NCBI GenBank assembly: GCA_948146395.1
Contig: OX411544.1
Span: 56,261,360-56,325,359, forward strand
Source of the DNA: Fragum whitleyi
Taxonomy: Eukaryota; Mollusca; Bivalvia; Cardiida; Cardiidae
Direction of reading: 5' to 3'
DNA length: 64,000 bases
Every line of letters starts with the position of its first letter. Position 1 is the stretch's first letter. The notes beneath the pieces were generated by a model. The model saw nothing but the letters and a program-made list of their open reading frames with translations, was not told the DNA's origin and ran no database searches. Of this stretch, positions 1-11,407 are shown piece after piece. A program made the translations under genes and the position numbers.

Positions 1-1240
1 TGGTGAAATTATCCTTTTAATATTTTGGGCTCTATCAGAAGTAAGTCAAAAATTACCGTTAATGCGTGTAAATAACTGTATTCCAAAACCAAACCAATTT
101 AAGTGCTTAGCACAAGTGCACACAGTGGGTTACCAAAATCTCGTAACTTCAGCTTATACAAGCTGAAGTTACGAGGGTTTGGCTTCCCACCGACGAGTTA
201 AGCTTTTCAAGTTTATTCTTTCAACTATATTTAACAGCTTATTCACCTAAACCTGAAATGTATCGACCCGTAAATTTAGCTCCGCCCTGCGAGGGCAAAA
301 GTCACGGATTATAATAAGTAAATCCCAAATGATATTGCATATGTGAATGGCTAAAAGCTAGTAAGTACAAGTCTGATCAAGTGTAATAATTCGGTTGCGG
401 TCCCCTACAACGAATTTCATTTCACGTGAAAATCCACGTGATCAATAAAAAAAGGAGAGATCTATAAAGTGATAAAATACTCACATATTTGGAAAAAAAT
501 ATAAATAGAAAATTAAAGTACATTAAAAACACATTTCGAGGACTCAACGCGAAACGGTTTTAACCGCACTTATGTTTATAGAAAGTTACTACTTTTTTGG
601 CCTGATATAACGATTTATAGGCTTAAATGTGGCCCGTCACGAGAAAAGGGGCCATTTGGGAACAACATGACTTAATCAATTGAAAGAAAGACTTGTTTAC
701 CGGGGGAAGTCAATTGAATATCATTTTTTTTAAAAAAAAAATCCGTACAGGAAGGTAGAATGGACATTCCTATTTCAGAGAATCAGCGGAATGCGAGAAT
801 ATAAAATGTGAAGTCGGTTGAAGAAACAGGCTACCAACCAAACTTTTAATTTTTGCTTGAGATTCTCACATTATTAGCATGTGCAGTCCGTACAGCCCGA
901 CTAGGCAGGGTCGAGCAGCACCTTTTCTCCTATAGGGTCTTATAAGCGGTTATGCTACCCGGCGGGTGAAAACGGGAAACACCCGAGAATTTCTTAACAA
1001 AGATTATTCTTGAAAGAGTTGAGTCAAGGAAGAGGTCAATCAGCCTTGTTTTAAGAAAGCGTGAACTTTTCAGAAATTATTCGTCACTTTGCACGCATAT
1101 ATGTGTGCAAAGTTCAAACTTGGCGTTCACAGACGTATTTGCACCCGAAACGCAGGACGGTTTTCGAATTTCAAAGATAAACATAGTACAGTAGAATATC
1201 CATTATATAGTACGGTAGAATGACCTTAGTGGATTCAATC
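1..1240. other. Intergenic or intronic DNA, no gene seen
   Basis: AT-rich sequence without a convincing reading frame. The only structures I see are the perfect hairpin at 140-175 and a short palindrome at about 1087-1114 (ACTTTGCACGC against GTGTGCAAAGT). Confidence 0.5.
140..175. repeat. Perfect hairpin, CTCGTAACTTCAGCTT arms
   Basis: The 16-nt arm CTCGTAACTTCAGCTT at 140-155 is followed after four bases by its exact reverse complement at 160-175. Related but decayed sequences (GTAACTACAGCTT, AAGCTGAAGTTAC) occur at 26958-27033 and 50125-50185, so this looks like one member of a small dispersed palindrome family. Confidence 0.75.
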
Positions 1241-1309
1241 GAGAGGTGTTTGTTGAACGCCAATGCCCCAACACCTGTCATTTTTCCAGAAAAGTGGTTT
1301 TAAACATGC

Positions 1310-2340
1310 ATTTTGAAATCAGTAGTGAAAAGACATTGACCTTGATCAATGACCTTTACTTTGTTAAGCTCAACAAGGTCACTTCAAAAGCAAATGTGAT
1401 ATATCAAGGCTCTATGACTAACAATTCAAAAATTATTGCCAATGTCAGTTTTAAATTTTACAAAAAAAAACAAACTTGAGCTTGGAAAATGACCTTGGGC
1501 TTGACTGATCCCCTTAGATTTAGTAACAACGAACAGAGCTTGTAAAAATCAATCATCATATGAAATATGAAGGCTCTATGACTTACCAATCAAAGACGAC
1601 CTTGAACTTAGTTTATTCTTTTTTTTTAATTCGATTACGACGGAAGCTGTGTGAACTGGAACTGGCTTTTTAAGGATTTTTGCCCATAAACACATCCCGG
1701 CGACGGTGGGGCTCGAACCACGGACCTCCAGGTCACGGATCGAGTGCCTTTACCAATGGAAAGGTCTTGTCACAATTAATGCACATGTGAAATATGAGAG
1801 CTTTTTGACTTCCCATTCTAAGTTATGGCCAATTCAAAAGTTTTGATTTAACACAAATTTGATCTTGCAAAAATGACCTTGAGCTTGACATATGAATACA
1901 GTACCATCAGAAAGGTCTTATCCAAAGCAATCCTCATGTGAAATATCAAGGCTATTTCACTCACCAATAAAAAATATATGGTCAATGTTGCAGATTTTTT
2001 TATTGAAAATTATTGACCTTCAAAATTATACCTTGACCTTGGCTGATAAGCTTGACGATGTCACAAGCAACGCGCATGTAAAATATCAAGGCTATAACAC
2101 TTACCATTCTAAAGTTATGGCAAATATTAAAGTTTTCATTTTACACAAATTGGACCTTGAAATTGACATTGACCTCGACTTGACCATTTGACCTTCAACT
2201 TGGAACCAACAGAAAGGTATTGCCCAAGGCAATCACCAGCTTAATTATGAACCATTTTATAAATTGTATAGCCAATGTTAACGTGTTTTTTTTTTCGAAC
2301 GAACGGACAGACAAACGCTCAAACAAATAGGCAGGGTGAA
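1310..2340 (+). repeat. Degenerate tandem repeat with GACCTTGA motifs
   Basis: Loosely repeated units carry ATGTGAAATATCAAGGCT, 'acttaccattctaaagttatgg' style segments and GACCTTGANNTTGAC stretches at roughly 1390, 1555, 1785, 1935 and 2075. The block ends with GGACAGACAAACGC-type sequence near 2310. Unit length varies and the copies are old. Small open frames at 1246-1479 and 1892-2191 fall entirely in this block and are chance frames. Confidence 0.55.
1640..1770 (-). mobile_element. tRNA-derived SINE head, decayed
   Basis: Read on the minus strand, this has a tRNA-like promoter: TGGTAAAGGCACTCGATCC, then GGTTCGAGCCCCACC as a good B box, then a non-tRNA body toward 1640. The acceptor stem does not close, so it is not a tRNA gene. 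It interrupts the GACCTTGA repeat block. Confidence 0.5.
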
Positions 2341-4358
2341 ACAATATTCCCCAGATCTATCGATGAGTTGGCAAAAAAATCGGGGTAAAAACACAAAACG
2401 TTGACTGAATAATGCAATGAGTAGTTATTCTGTAGACACTCATCCTGGTATTATGATGTATCTTCTCAGGTAGATAACCTCGAAAGACTATTTATATTTA
2501 GGGGAAATAATTTATCTCCCTTATATCTTCTAAACATAGACGTCAGCGTTTCAGAAAGGTCGACATCAATGTGAAATGTATGGTACTTTGGATCTTTTTG
2601 TGGTAAAAAAAGATCTCCGTCACCCCTATTAAAACGAAGGATGTTTTAATCTTCATCATTTTGTTCTTTTTCAAATATATTTACACTTTCAGTGAGAAGT
2701 TTCATAATATAAATAATATTATATAATACATACTTAGTGTATTATATGAAAAAAAAATCTAATGAGATTGGGAGAATTGAAAATTGTCGAGGCTCTCACA
2801 ACAGAGTTAGATATTTTTATCATACAATACACTAAGTATGTATTATTTTTATCTTATAACCTCTTTTTATCTTCTTTTCGTCGATGTTCCTAACTGAAAT
2901 GCAAGTTTCTAAATAATAACCGCTTTATATCATTGTTCTAAAAATAACTATGTGATATCATAAAAATTTCATACGGGATGTTATCACACTGATATTTGTA
3001 TAGTTATATAAGTACGTACAAGTAAAAAATTGCTGTAATGTACAGAAAAGTGAATTGTGACGCCTTTAAAGAATGAAAGCTAAGTTTTGAAAAAATGGTG
3101 TATAAAAGCAAAACTAAAATGAATGTTTACAATTCTGAACTTCACAAAATAGAACTGCTTTAAAGCAAAAACTAGCCCCGCATAAAAGGTTTTAGCTAAT
3201 TATGTGGAGGAGTTTAAAAAGGGTATTTTTTAATCCAAAAGTGTTAGATTGGCATTTAACTGAAATTTGTTTTTATCATTTTGGGCATGACCATCACAAG
3301 TGATAGGACATCGAATAATTTCTCTAAAGATTAATTTGACATTTCGCCAGTCTTGGTACGATAATATACTTGGGAATTAGTAAAAAATTACGAGATGTTG
3401 ATAAGAAAATTTATAGATATGAAAATGACTAATAAATAGCCCCAAAATCTTTTCGTGATAGACATTACACGGGACTATCATTTTTGTTAGAATATGCAAT
3501 AAAACCATTGACAAATTGCTGACACGCCATTTTCGAACGAGACTGACATAAGGTTCTTTTTAACACGTTCCCTTTTTCCTATCCGCTCATGAAACTTAAG
3601 TCAATGACAGTTGAGTTATGTTGAATACTTGACAGATTAAGAAAATCGGTTTACATGTATTAATTACCTATGTTTTTATTTGATTTAGGAAAAGTTCCAT
3701 CGGAATTGGTCTTGCAATTTAGGAGGAGATGTCGTTCATAGATTTTACACCAATGTTTAGGCTATTGGTCAATCAAAATTTCGCGAACAATTTTAAAAGT
3801 GGATCACCTAAGGAATACTCTAGCAAAAAAAATATTGAGATTGATCAGCGGTTCAGTAGGATATGTCGTTCAAAGACTTCATAGGGAGAATGCCAGGCCT
3901 ATATTTTTGTGCCATTCAGTAGTTCGAGTGCACATTGTGACAAAGTTTCGTTCAAATTAACCCGGTGTTTCAGAAGAAGAAGAAATTTTATGATTGTTGA
4001 CAGCGGACGACGCTGGGTGATCCATAAAGCTTTGCTTGAGCACGTTGCGCTCAGTAGAGCTAAAATGAAGACTAGTGAAGATGAATTTTGTGTCAATGCC
4101 TGAAAATTATTGCTGCTTTACGAACTGATATGAAACTTAATTAACAATATTTTCATACAATTCCAGTGATAAAAATAAAGAAAAAATAAAAATAGAAAAA
4201 AGATGCTACTAGAGCAGTTGAAATGCATCGACATTCTCTTGGCTTTTGATTCATCAGACATGTATTCAATCTGAGTTGTTTTAAATGAATGGGGGAAAAC
4301 GCTTCTGACGGTTTGAGCGCGATTAGAGCTCTTTTGAATCTGGGTCGTTTTTACTTAC
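2341..4358. other. AT-rich DNA without recognised genes
   Basis: Apart from the inverted repeat at 2725-2845 I recognise nothing here. The opposed short frames at 3899-4103 overlap each other on the two strands and show no family features. Confidence 0.45.
2725..2845. repeat. Inverted repeat with 25-nt arms
   Basis: The arm containing ACATACTTAGTGTATTAT at 2725-2749 is repeated inverted as ATACACTAAGTATGTATT at 2820-2845. The loop is about 70 bp and AT-rich. This fits a foldback MITE; no target duplication was established. Confidence 0.6.
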
Positions 4359-5549
4359 ACTCAACTCATCCAGTAGAAAAACTCGGCCCCACTATAGTCT
4401 TCAAAATCGTAGAATATAGTTCATGAATTATGTACCGTATTCACATATTAGACGCACCCCATAGAATACGATTTCGAGGGCCTGGAATATCAGACAAACA
4501 CCTAACCGTCCACTGTCCGTGGTGAAAAGAAAAACACAGTCTCAACGTTTATTTTACAAGAGCTACTCCACGACGCGATGTTCAAAAGATTATTGTTTAA
4601 CTATTTTCCATCCCAATCATGATGAGGATGATTGCATGATTTAAGTCTTCATCAAAAGATCGCTCAACTTCTGAAAACTAGCGCGAGCAAAATTGCTCTG
4701 GAAGCGCAAAAGGTTAAAATGCAACGGGTACCGAAATGCGATACGAAATTTAAACTAATTTTCGTAATACACGAGGTGTGACATCAAACATCAATTTCTT
4801 TTTTTCCTTTTTTATGACTCCAACAACGTAAATGAAATAGAATTCTTCAAAAGATTCATGCGATCGAAATTTCCTTTCTTCATGTTGTGACGAAAATATT
4901 GCTGAAATCATTGTACATTCTTCAAACATCAAATTAAATCCGAGTCAAATGATTTAATCCGAGTCAAAACTCATACTGTTAAAACAAGAGAAACCTATAA
5001 AATCTCATGTGTAACTGATTATAAAAGCCACGTCGTGTGCAAAGATCTGGGGACTTCAAAGGGTGCCGACACCTGGTGACCCAGCTAGCTCCAGAAAGCA
5101 AAATTATTTAGACAAATCAACTTTTAGACCAAATGGGAATTTATCAAAATATGGCTTTTAGACAAAATGGGAATTTGACTTTTAGACCAAAGGGGATTAG
5201 ACGAAGTGGGAACAACCCCTCCAGACGTGTTGTGTTTTCTCTACGACATGCTTCGTCTCCAGTACTGTACCGGGTGTACAGTGCAGTTAAACATTGCTAT
5301 GTTTATTTTTTTTAAATATCATTTTGTGTTTTATCATTATCACATCAAAACATTGTTTGAAAATGAGCCGATTCTTAGAATTAAATTGCTGATGCATACA
5401 CACATTACCGAACAATTGGACGAAGATTAAATATTTTTCTATGAGTAATAACTATACTTAATAGATAATAGTTTATAAAATGGATTTGGTATTAGATTAG
5501 GGGCCGAATTATACGCTGGGCCGAGTTGCCGATGAGTCGAGTTGATCGG
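4359..5549. mobile_element. CTCGGCCC terminal-inverted-repeat element, long copy
   Basis: The left end has CAACTCATCC and AACTCGGCCCCACTATAG. The right end has GGGGCCGAATTAT, GGGCCGAGTTG and GAGTCGAGTTGATC, an inverted and partly multiplied version of the left. The same end layout bounds the 407-bp element at 18626-19032, and the subterminal bases next to the left repeat also match. This copy is about 1.2 kb and has no recognisable transposase. Inside it at about 5121-5215 lie four short imperfect repeats of TTTTAGACCAAATGGGAATT. Confidence 0.6.
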
Positions 5550-6364
5550 TCACCATAAGTTCTTTGATTCAACAAGACATTTAGACATATCCCATTTTGC
5601 CTTGAACTGGTTGGAGTTCAGATATATGCCTTGAACTGGTTGGAGTTCAGACATATATGCCCAGGAACAGCCGGAAGTAGAAACGGAAAACAGAAAGACG
5701 AAATAAACGTCCTTTGCAACGTAAATTTCATAAACTTTCAAGTTTGTTTTGCGCTTTAATGAACTTCAAAATATGTTTTGTGGTAATGCTTGAACATTCG
5801 ACTTTGAACAGTCGTTGTGTAATATGAATATGCGATTCTCGGATTCGACGAACCCTTCCGTATGATGTAATTTCCAAAATTAGAATATGTATACTACAAC
5901 GAGTGTCGCCCATGGGGCGACACAATAACCACGATTTTTGCCCTGGCAGGAGGGAGCCACGAGAAATTGGTTACCCATGGTGAAATGAGTTTACTTACGC
6001 ATAGCATTGGTATTAAAAACTATTAATATACAGTTGTTTACCCGCGTTCCTGACAATTGTTGAATAACTTTTGAAAAAGTGGAAAATATTGAAAAGTAAA
6101 CTCGCAAAAGTACGTCATTGCTAAGCCACACCCTGCCAGATTGAAATTAATGCAGAATAAACGTTAGTAATACAAGAGCGTCGCGTGCGGTTTGTGTATT
6201 GTATAGCCTACGTTCAGCTAAGGGTGCTAAGTAGAGAAAGAACACTGAGCATGTACGTTCAATTTCCAATGATTATATTAGCGCTTGATTTCTGATTTTT
6301 CTGATCTGAGGCTTTACCTGCACATTTGTTGGAAATTATATGTGAACTCAAACTTCGAAAGTCG
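5550..6364. other. No gene seen; short direct repeat
   Basis: A direct duplication of about 30 bp (ATGCCTTGAACTGGTTGG) lies at 5597-5660. The remainder is AT-rich and unassigned. Overlapping minus-strand frames at 5550-5925 have no family features. Confidence 0.45.
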
Positions 6365-6622
6365 TAAAGGCGGCCGTCGGACTGTCAATCTAGAGGTCTC
6401 GGGTTCGATCCAGATGGCGACACTCATTTCCATCCAACTATTTGTCTTTCACAAAGGGCTTGGTATTCGTAGTCCTATGTGGGATAGCATGAGCTAGTGG
6501 CTAGGGAAGGATGTAATGGTAGTACTGGTGTGAGAAATACCAGGACTGAATCCATTGTTATGTGCTCCAGCCGTGATGTAATTGAAAGATTCAGGTTTAG
6601 AAAGTGGCCTAAAACCCCATAG
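6365..6622 (+). mobile_element. SINE family 1 (tRNA head, GTC-type loop), full-length
   Basis: The head has GGACTGTCAATCTAGAGG (anticodon-like GTC) and the B box GGGTTCGATCC. It runs into a conserved body: CACTCATT, ACTATTTGTCT, CTATGTGGGATAGCA, GGATGTAATGGTAGTACTGG, GAAATACCAGG, GTGCTCCAGCC. The 3' end AAAGTGGCCTAAAACCCC precedes where other copies carry an (AATC)n tail. The head-plus-conserved-core organisation resembles molluscan V-SINE-like families; the exact family name is inference. Related copies occur at 7203, 27181, 27405, 43722 (minus), 51580 and 63087. Confidence 0.75.
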
Positions 6623-6839
6623 GTTTCTCTTTTGAAAGGGAACATATTTTCCAAATTTCGATGATCAAACCGAAGTCATATTTTTAATAGTCATTTTTTT
6701 TGTCATGTATATAAGACAAAGTGTTAAAAACTATTTACCAAAAAATGATTTTGAATCAATTGACAGTAGAAAGAATATTCTTATGTATAGACGGAAATGT
6801 AAAACCATGTCTCATCATGTTTATAACTACGACGGAAAT

Positions 6840-6910
6840 AACAGCCGAGGTATTGGTAAGGCGTTTGGCCGTCAATCCTCTTGCGTTCGAATCCTAGCTC
6901 GGCCAAACTT
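6840..6910 (+). mobile_element. tRNA-like SINE head
   Basis: GGTAAGGCGTTTGGCCGTC is followed by GCGTTCGAATCCTAG, giving A-box-like and B-box-like positions in tRNA spacing. It does not fold into a full cloverleaf. It may be the 5' end of the SINE whose 3' half is at 7203-7280, with the MITE at 6967-7129 lying between them. Confidence 0.5.
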
Positions 6911-6966
6911 GAATTCATCCGACATTTGACAAGCGACAGACGACATTGTGACAAGCGTCATCATGT

Positions 6967-7129
6967 CAAGGTAGTGGACCCGTAATACTTCCGCAACGTT
7001 TCGGAAGTCAGGAATAAACTTTAACAGTGTTAACCGAGGTTTCCTAATGATTTTCATTAGGAAACCTCGGTTCATATTGCGAAAGATCAAGGGTTCTGGA
7101 ACTGAACTATTATGATTCCACAACCTTAA
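6967..7129. mobile_element. Palindromic MITE, GTAGTGGACCCGTAATA ends
   Basis: The left end AAGGTAGTGGACCCGTAATA pairs imperfectly with the right end CCACAACCTTA. The centre holds a perfect hairpin, AACCGAGGTTTCCTAATGA against its complement (7028-7068). Related copies sit at 30581-30740 and 61802-61966, where the outer arms pair better. It is non-autonomous. Confidence 0.7.
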
Positions 7130-7202
7130 ATTGCACCAACGCATGATAAGTAATACGCACAAGAAGGGCGGGTAAGCTGTAGGTGAAATTTTGTAGAACT
7201 TT

Positions 7203-7790
<588 letters not shown>

Positions 7791-7846
7791 GACCAAATCA
7801 AATCGAATCAATATATCGGCTTGGGTGTGATACTGTTTTGGAATCA

Positions 7847-8079
7847 GGGGCCTGTTTTACTAAACGTCTTACAATAATTTTTTGCGGAAATCAAACATTA
7901 AAATTGTAGATTAGTCATTAAATTTGGAATTCTGCCATGCATCATCTCACTGGAATCGATTCCGATCAGATATTGCAAGGCAGAATCAAACAATAAATGA
8001 AAACACCAGGTACGGTACGATTTGTGATTTTGACTTACGATAATTCTTTTCGTGAGAAATTTAGTATAACGGGCCCCTG
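7847..8079. mobile_element. MITE with GGGGCCTGTTTTACTAAA ends
   Basis: The left end GGGGCCTGTTTTACTAAA pairs with the right end TTTAGTATAACGGGCCCC. A second copy with the same ends and similar interior (AATTCTGCCATGCAT against ATGCATGGCAAAATTCT, inverted) lies at 31053-31270. Size is about 230 bp, with no coding capacity. Confidence 0.75.
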
Positions 8080-8258
8080 TTCAACAGGATGCAAATCGTA
8101 TAAGAGGTCACAAGGTCGGGCCATGTGTTTACCGCATTAGTCCAATGTACTCCTACCGCAATGTGTCTACGCCCGATAGCAGACAGGGAGGTACACGGGA
8201 CTGTTACACAAGCCAAAACTGACGATCGGGAGGGATGGTGATTTCAGTCAATTATCCT

Positions 8259-8823
8259 TTTGTACCCTATTTCCGTGAGTGACCATATTTCCGTGAATTG
8301 TCAATTAGAGCTACTTACGGTAATTACATTCTTGTTTTCACTGTATTTTGATAAAAGATCTAGAAAAATGAACATCTATGAAAGAAATTATTTTGAAATT
8401 ACCATAAACCACATGAAATTGGCATAACTCTCAAATCCTCAAAAATTCCTTATTTCTTAGTACTTGTGTTGTGTTAGAAAACTGTAAACTTTAAAATTCA
8501 GACCCATTGAATCTGTTATTTTCATACCCAAATGATAAATGATTATGTGACTTATGACGAAAATTTTGAGGCCAAACATAACTCAAGTAGTGTTTAAGGG
8601 ACTGCTTAATTTAGGATTCGCGGAAATATGAGTACTGTGGGTTTTGATAGGTGTCTTATGAATGTCCAAATTACTTCGTTAAGAAATGATGATTTCACCT
8701 TGAATTTTCAGGCTACTTTAGCAATTGAATATTGTTTTAGAAAAGACCATTTTGAAACAAGGTCTCCTGTTGATTTTAAAATTTTGACAGTTCTAATAAA
8801 CATTCACGGAAATATGGTACACC
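8259..8823. mobile_element. MITE with TGTACCCTATTTCCGTGA ends
   Basis: Left end TGTACCCTATTTCCGTGAGT and right end ATTCACGGAAATATGGTACA are inverted repeats. A second internal copy of the ATTTCCGTGA motif sits close to each end (about 8287 and 8617). About 565 bp, no transposase. The short frame at 8628-8837 lies across its right half and end and is not supported as a gene. Confidence 0.6.
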
Positions 8824-9326
8824 AAGATATTTGGTAACTTTTATCTTTCTTGTTTTAAGAAAAGTCCATTTACAACAGATGACCATCTCAGTAGTGCGAC
8901 AAGTGTCGATTCTAGTCCGATTGCGCAGTCAGACAAGGATCGAAACGTTTCGCTCTTAGGTGAAAACCAAATTATGGACCAATTGCCTATGACCTCGATG
9001 ACCTCTTGACTCTGTTTTGAAAATGCTTTGTCGACCAGTTGTTTCGATGAGTTTTTTAATCTTCAAAAAGTTGTCAGATAACGTATCTGCAACCGTGGTG
9101 GTCCTAATAGTTCTACAAGGATGCTTTAACCCAGACGAGAAAAGCCAAGACCGCTACTGGTGCAGACGTCAATTAAAAGTCAATGCAATTTTAAAAACTC
9201 TACTTTTCAACAGAAGAAAACTTTGTGGACAGTGCTTGTGACAAGCAATTTTATTGATTGCATATGGTGTGTTTCAAGTTTTAGGGTATTTTTTTTATAA
9301 TTTTATGTAAAGATGTAGATCTACAT
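8824..9326. other. No gene seen
   Basis: The 74-residue frame at 9017-9241 has no recognisable motif and no supporting signals. I see no repeats in this interval. Confidence 0.4.
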
Positions 9327-9402
9327 GTTTAAATGAGTGATCAAAGGTCTATTTTCTCAATACAGGTATAGACAAATTTGACCTTTGATCACTCACTTAA
9401 AC
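9327..9402. repeat. Hairpin, GTGATCAAAGGTC arms
   Basis: The 23-nt arm at 9327-9349 (core TGAGTGATCAAAGGTC) pairs with 9380-9402 (core GACCTTTGATCACTCA), with one mismatch over the full arms. A related arm sequence (TGATCACTCACTTGA) recurs at about 45155-45185. Confidence 0.75.
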
Positions 9403-9461
9403 TTGTGTTTCTAAAGTGGAAACAATGAATGTCATATTGAAACGTGTTTTGAATAACGTGT

Positions 9462-9815
9462 GCAGTCTCCGTCCATTTTGTCCTCGTCCAGCCTCCGTCC
9501 ATTCTGTCGCCGTCCAGCCTCCGTCCATTCTGTCGCCGTCCAGCCTCCGTCCATTCTGTCGCCGTCCAGCCTTCGTCCATTCTGTCCGACGGTCGTCCAG
9601 CCTCCGTCCATTCTGTCGCCGTCCAGCTTCCGCCAATTCTGTTGCCGTCCAGCCCCCGTCCATTCTGTCGCCTCCAGCCTTCGTCCATTCTGTCCGACGA
9701 TCGTCCAGCCTCCTTTTTGTCGTTGTCCAGCCTCCGTCCAATCTGTCGGCGTCAAGCCTCCGTCCAGCATTCGGTCGTCGTCTAGCATCCGTCCATTCGG
9801 TAGTCGTCCGTCAAT
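9462..9815. repeat. 26-bp GC-rich minisatellite
   Basis: The unit is GTCGCCGTCCAGCCTCCG followed by TCCATTCT, repeated about 12 times with variants and a few indels. Since 26 is not a multiple of 3, each frame cycles through all three phases every 78 bp; both strands stay largely open, which explains the overlapping 99-135 residue frames. The GC-rich composition contrasts sharply with the flanks. I do not regard any frame as coding. Confidence 0.85.
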
Positions 9816-9819
9816 AATT

Positions 9820-10265
9820 TCTTTAAATGACATCTCCTTAACTCCTCGGCCAAATTACATCAAATGATGCAGAAAGCTTCCCTTTTTTTCTAAAAAAGGT
9901 TATGGTATCGGTGATAATCTCTGGTTTCCATGGCAAGCAAAGTTATAGTTTTGTGAACATCTTTAAAATTAACCCTTAAAAATCGGCATTGATCACCAGC
10001 TCATAGATCTAGATTGAAATAGCAAATACTACGACTTTTCGACCTCCAGGGGCAAAGCACCGGGGATAAGACTTGGATTTCGCGGTATTCTGAGATATCT
10101 TCAAAATTCATCTCCTTATAAACTATTTCCAAAATAGACTTATTTGGTAAGGATCATCAGTTCGTAGACCTTTATGTAAATAGCTAAAATCTTGACTGTT
10201 TGGCCATCAGGCGCAGGGCAATAGGAGGAAGGGGTCATTTCTCGGCCGGCATCAATTTAGAAATC
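9820..10265. repeat. Two degenerate repeat units of about 160 bp
   Basis: GATCACCAGCTCATAGA and GATCATCAGTTCGTAGACC begin matching segments at about 9991 and 10154. Each is followed by 'aaatagc', a 'cgactttt/tgactgttt' stretch and 'gggcaaagcaccgggg/gcagggcaatagg'. This resembles the unit structure of other CTTGTTT-type repeats in the window. Confidence 0.45.
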
Positions 10266-10900
10266 TTTTAAAACAAGATGTGTTTGTGAAACACAAATAC
10301 CCCCCGTAACAGCATTTTTTTTTCTCAAAATGTTGACCTTGACAAATGACCGTCTTGATCTTTTAACATGACATTGACAATGATACCTTCAGATGTACAT
10401 CACTGAAATCTTTTACAGTGTCCATTTTGAGACAGGGGTATCTCTAATATGCTTTAATAAACTAAACAATAAAAGTTTTTAGGTTATATTTTTAAAAAGT
10501 TTTACCTTGACAAATGACCTTGACCTTGTCACATGACATTGACTTTGGAACCAGCAGATGCGTATCATTGAGATCTATCAGCATGCCAAATATTAGCCTT
10601 GTACTCTTGTATAGGCTACAAGATAATGGCAATGTTAAGTTTTTTTTTTATTTTTTTTGTTAAATTTTTGAGTTACATGTATTTGACCTTGACAGGTGAC
10701 ATTGACCTTGTCACATGACCTTGACTTTGGTATCAGCAGATGCTGATCATTGAAATCTACCATCGTGCCAAATATTAGCCTTGTATCTTGAAAAGGCTTG
10801 AAGGTAATGACAATGTTAAGATTTTGGGTTCACTTTTGCAGACAGACAGACAGACAGACAGACGTACGGACGGGCGGACAGACAGACGGACAACGGTAAA
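10266..10900 (-). mobile_element. CTTGTTT-type repeat, ATGCCCCC family, reverse copy
   Basis: Read on the minus strand it begins near 10895 with the GTCCGTCTGTC block, passes through three tandem GGTCAAGGTCATNTGTCAAGG units and ends at about 10271 with ACGGGGGGTATT, CACAAACACATCTTGTTT. The same layout occurs at 28792-29107, 41748-42019, 51065-51350 and 62098-62374. Its 5' end lies about 30 bp from the 3' end of the tRNA-Ser gene. It is non-coding. Confidence 0.7.
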
Positions 10901-10930
10901 ATAATATGTCAAAACTCTCACAAAAGAAAT

Positions 10931-11012
10931 CGACGAGGATGGGATTCGAACCCACGCGGGCAGAGCCCAATGGATTAGCAGTCCATCGCCTTAACCACTC
11001 GGCCACCTCGTC
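10931..11012 (-). tRNA. tRNA-Ser(GCT)
   Basis: An 82-nt class II tRNA lies on the minus strand, starting at 11012. The acceptor stem GACGAGG (11012-11006) pairs with CCTCGTC, followed by discriminator G at 10931. The A box TGGCCGAGTGGTTAAGG, the anticodon loop with GCT (10977-10979), an extended variable arm and the B box GGTTCGAATCC are all intact. CCA is not encoded and there is no intron. A TTTT stretch immediately downstream (10922-10925 on the plus strand as AAAA) is a pol III terminator. It decodes AGC/AGU serine codons. All arms pair, unlike the SINE heads in this window, so I take it as a real gene. Confidence 0.95.
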
Positions 11013-11270
11013 ATGCCTATAAAGTCAATTTAAGAAAATAGATATCTTTATTTGCTTTTGGCGATATATTTATGTTTAAATCAGGCAGTACAAGTCCTGA
11101 TTATAGTTGATATTTTCTTAGTTTTGTTTCCTCGCTGTCTTGCGAAAAAATCAAAACGAGAGAAAAACTAATATAATGAAATTATAAGAACTCGCACGGG
11201 GCATGCTTGAGTATTGCATTTAACGCTTAATCGAACAAAACATTTGTATTATCCGAGGTAGGTAAAAACT

Positions 11271-11407
11271 AGACTGGTTAACCTGTCCCAATCTACGCTA
11301 CCCTCCGATACTGGACCGGTCCCGATGTCGACCGTTAGTTGACTGGTGCTCCTGTCCTTATCTATCGATATCGGAGGGTAGCAAAGATAGGACAGCTGAA
11401 TCAGTCT
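11271..11407. mobile_element. Foldback MITE, CTACCCTCCGATA arms
   Basis: Left arm GACTGGTTAACCTGTCCC...CTACCCTCCGATA (about 11271-11309) is mirrored at about 11370-11407 by TATCGGAGGGTAG...GGACAGCTGAATCAGTC. About 137 bp in total. No second copy recognised here. Confidence 0.65.

Noticed and set aside
6365..6425. tRNA-Asp gene
   Set aside because: The GTC loop and B box look like a tRNA, but the acceptor stem does not close and the sequence continues into a conserved SINE body found in many copies.
9389..9867. Overlapping 99-135 residue frames on both strands
   Set aside because: All are generated by the 26-bp minisatellite, which happens to lack stops in every phase.
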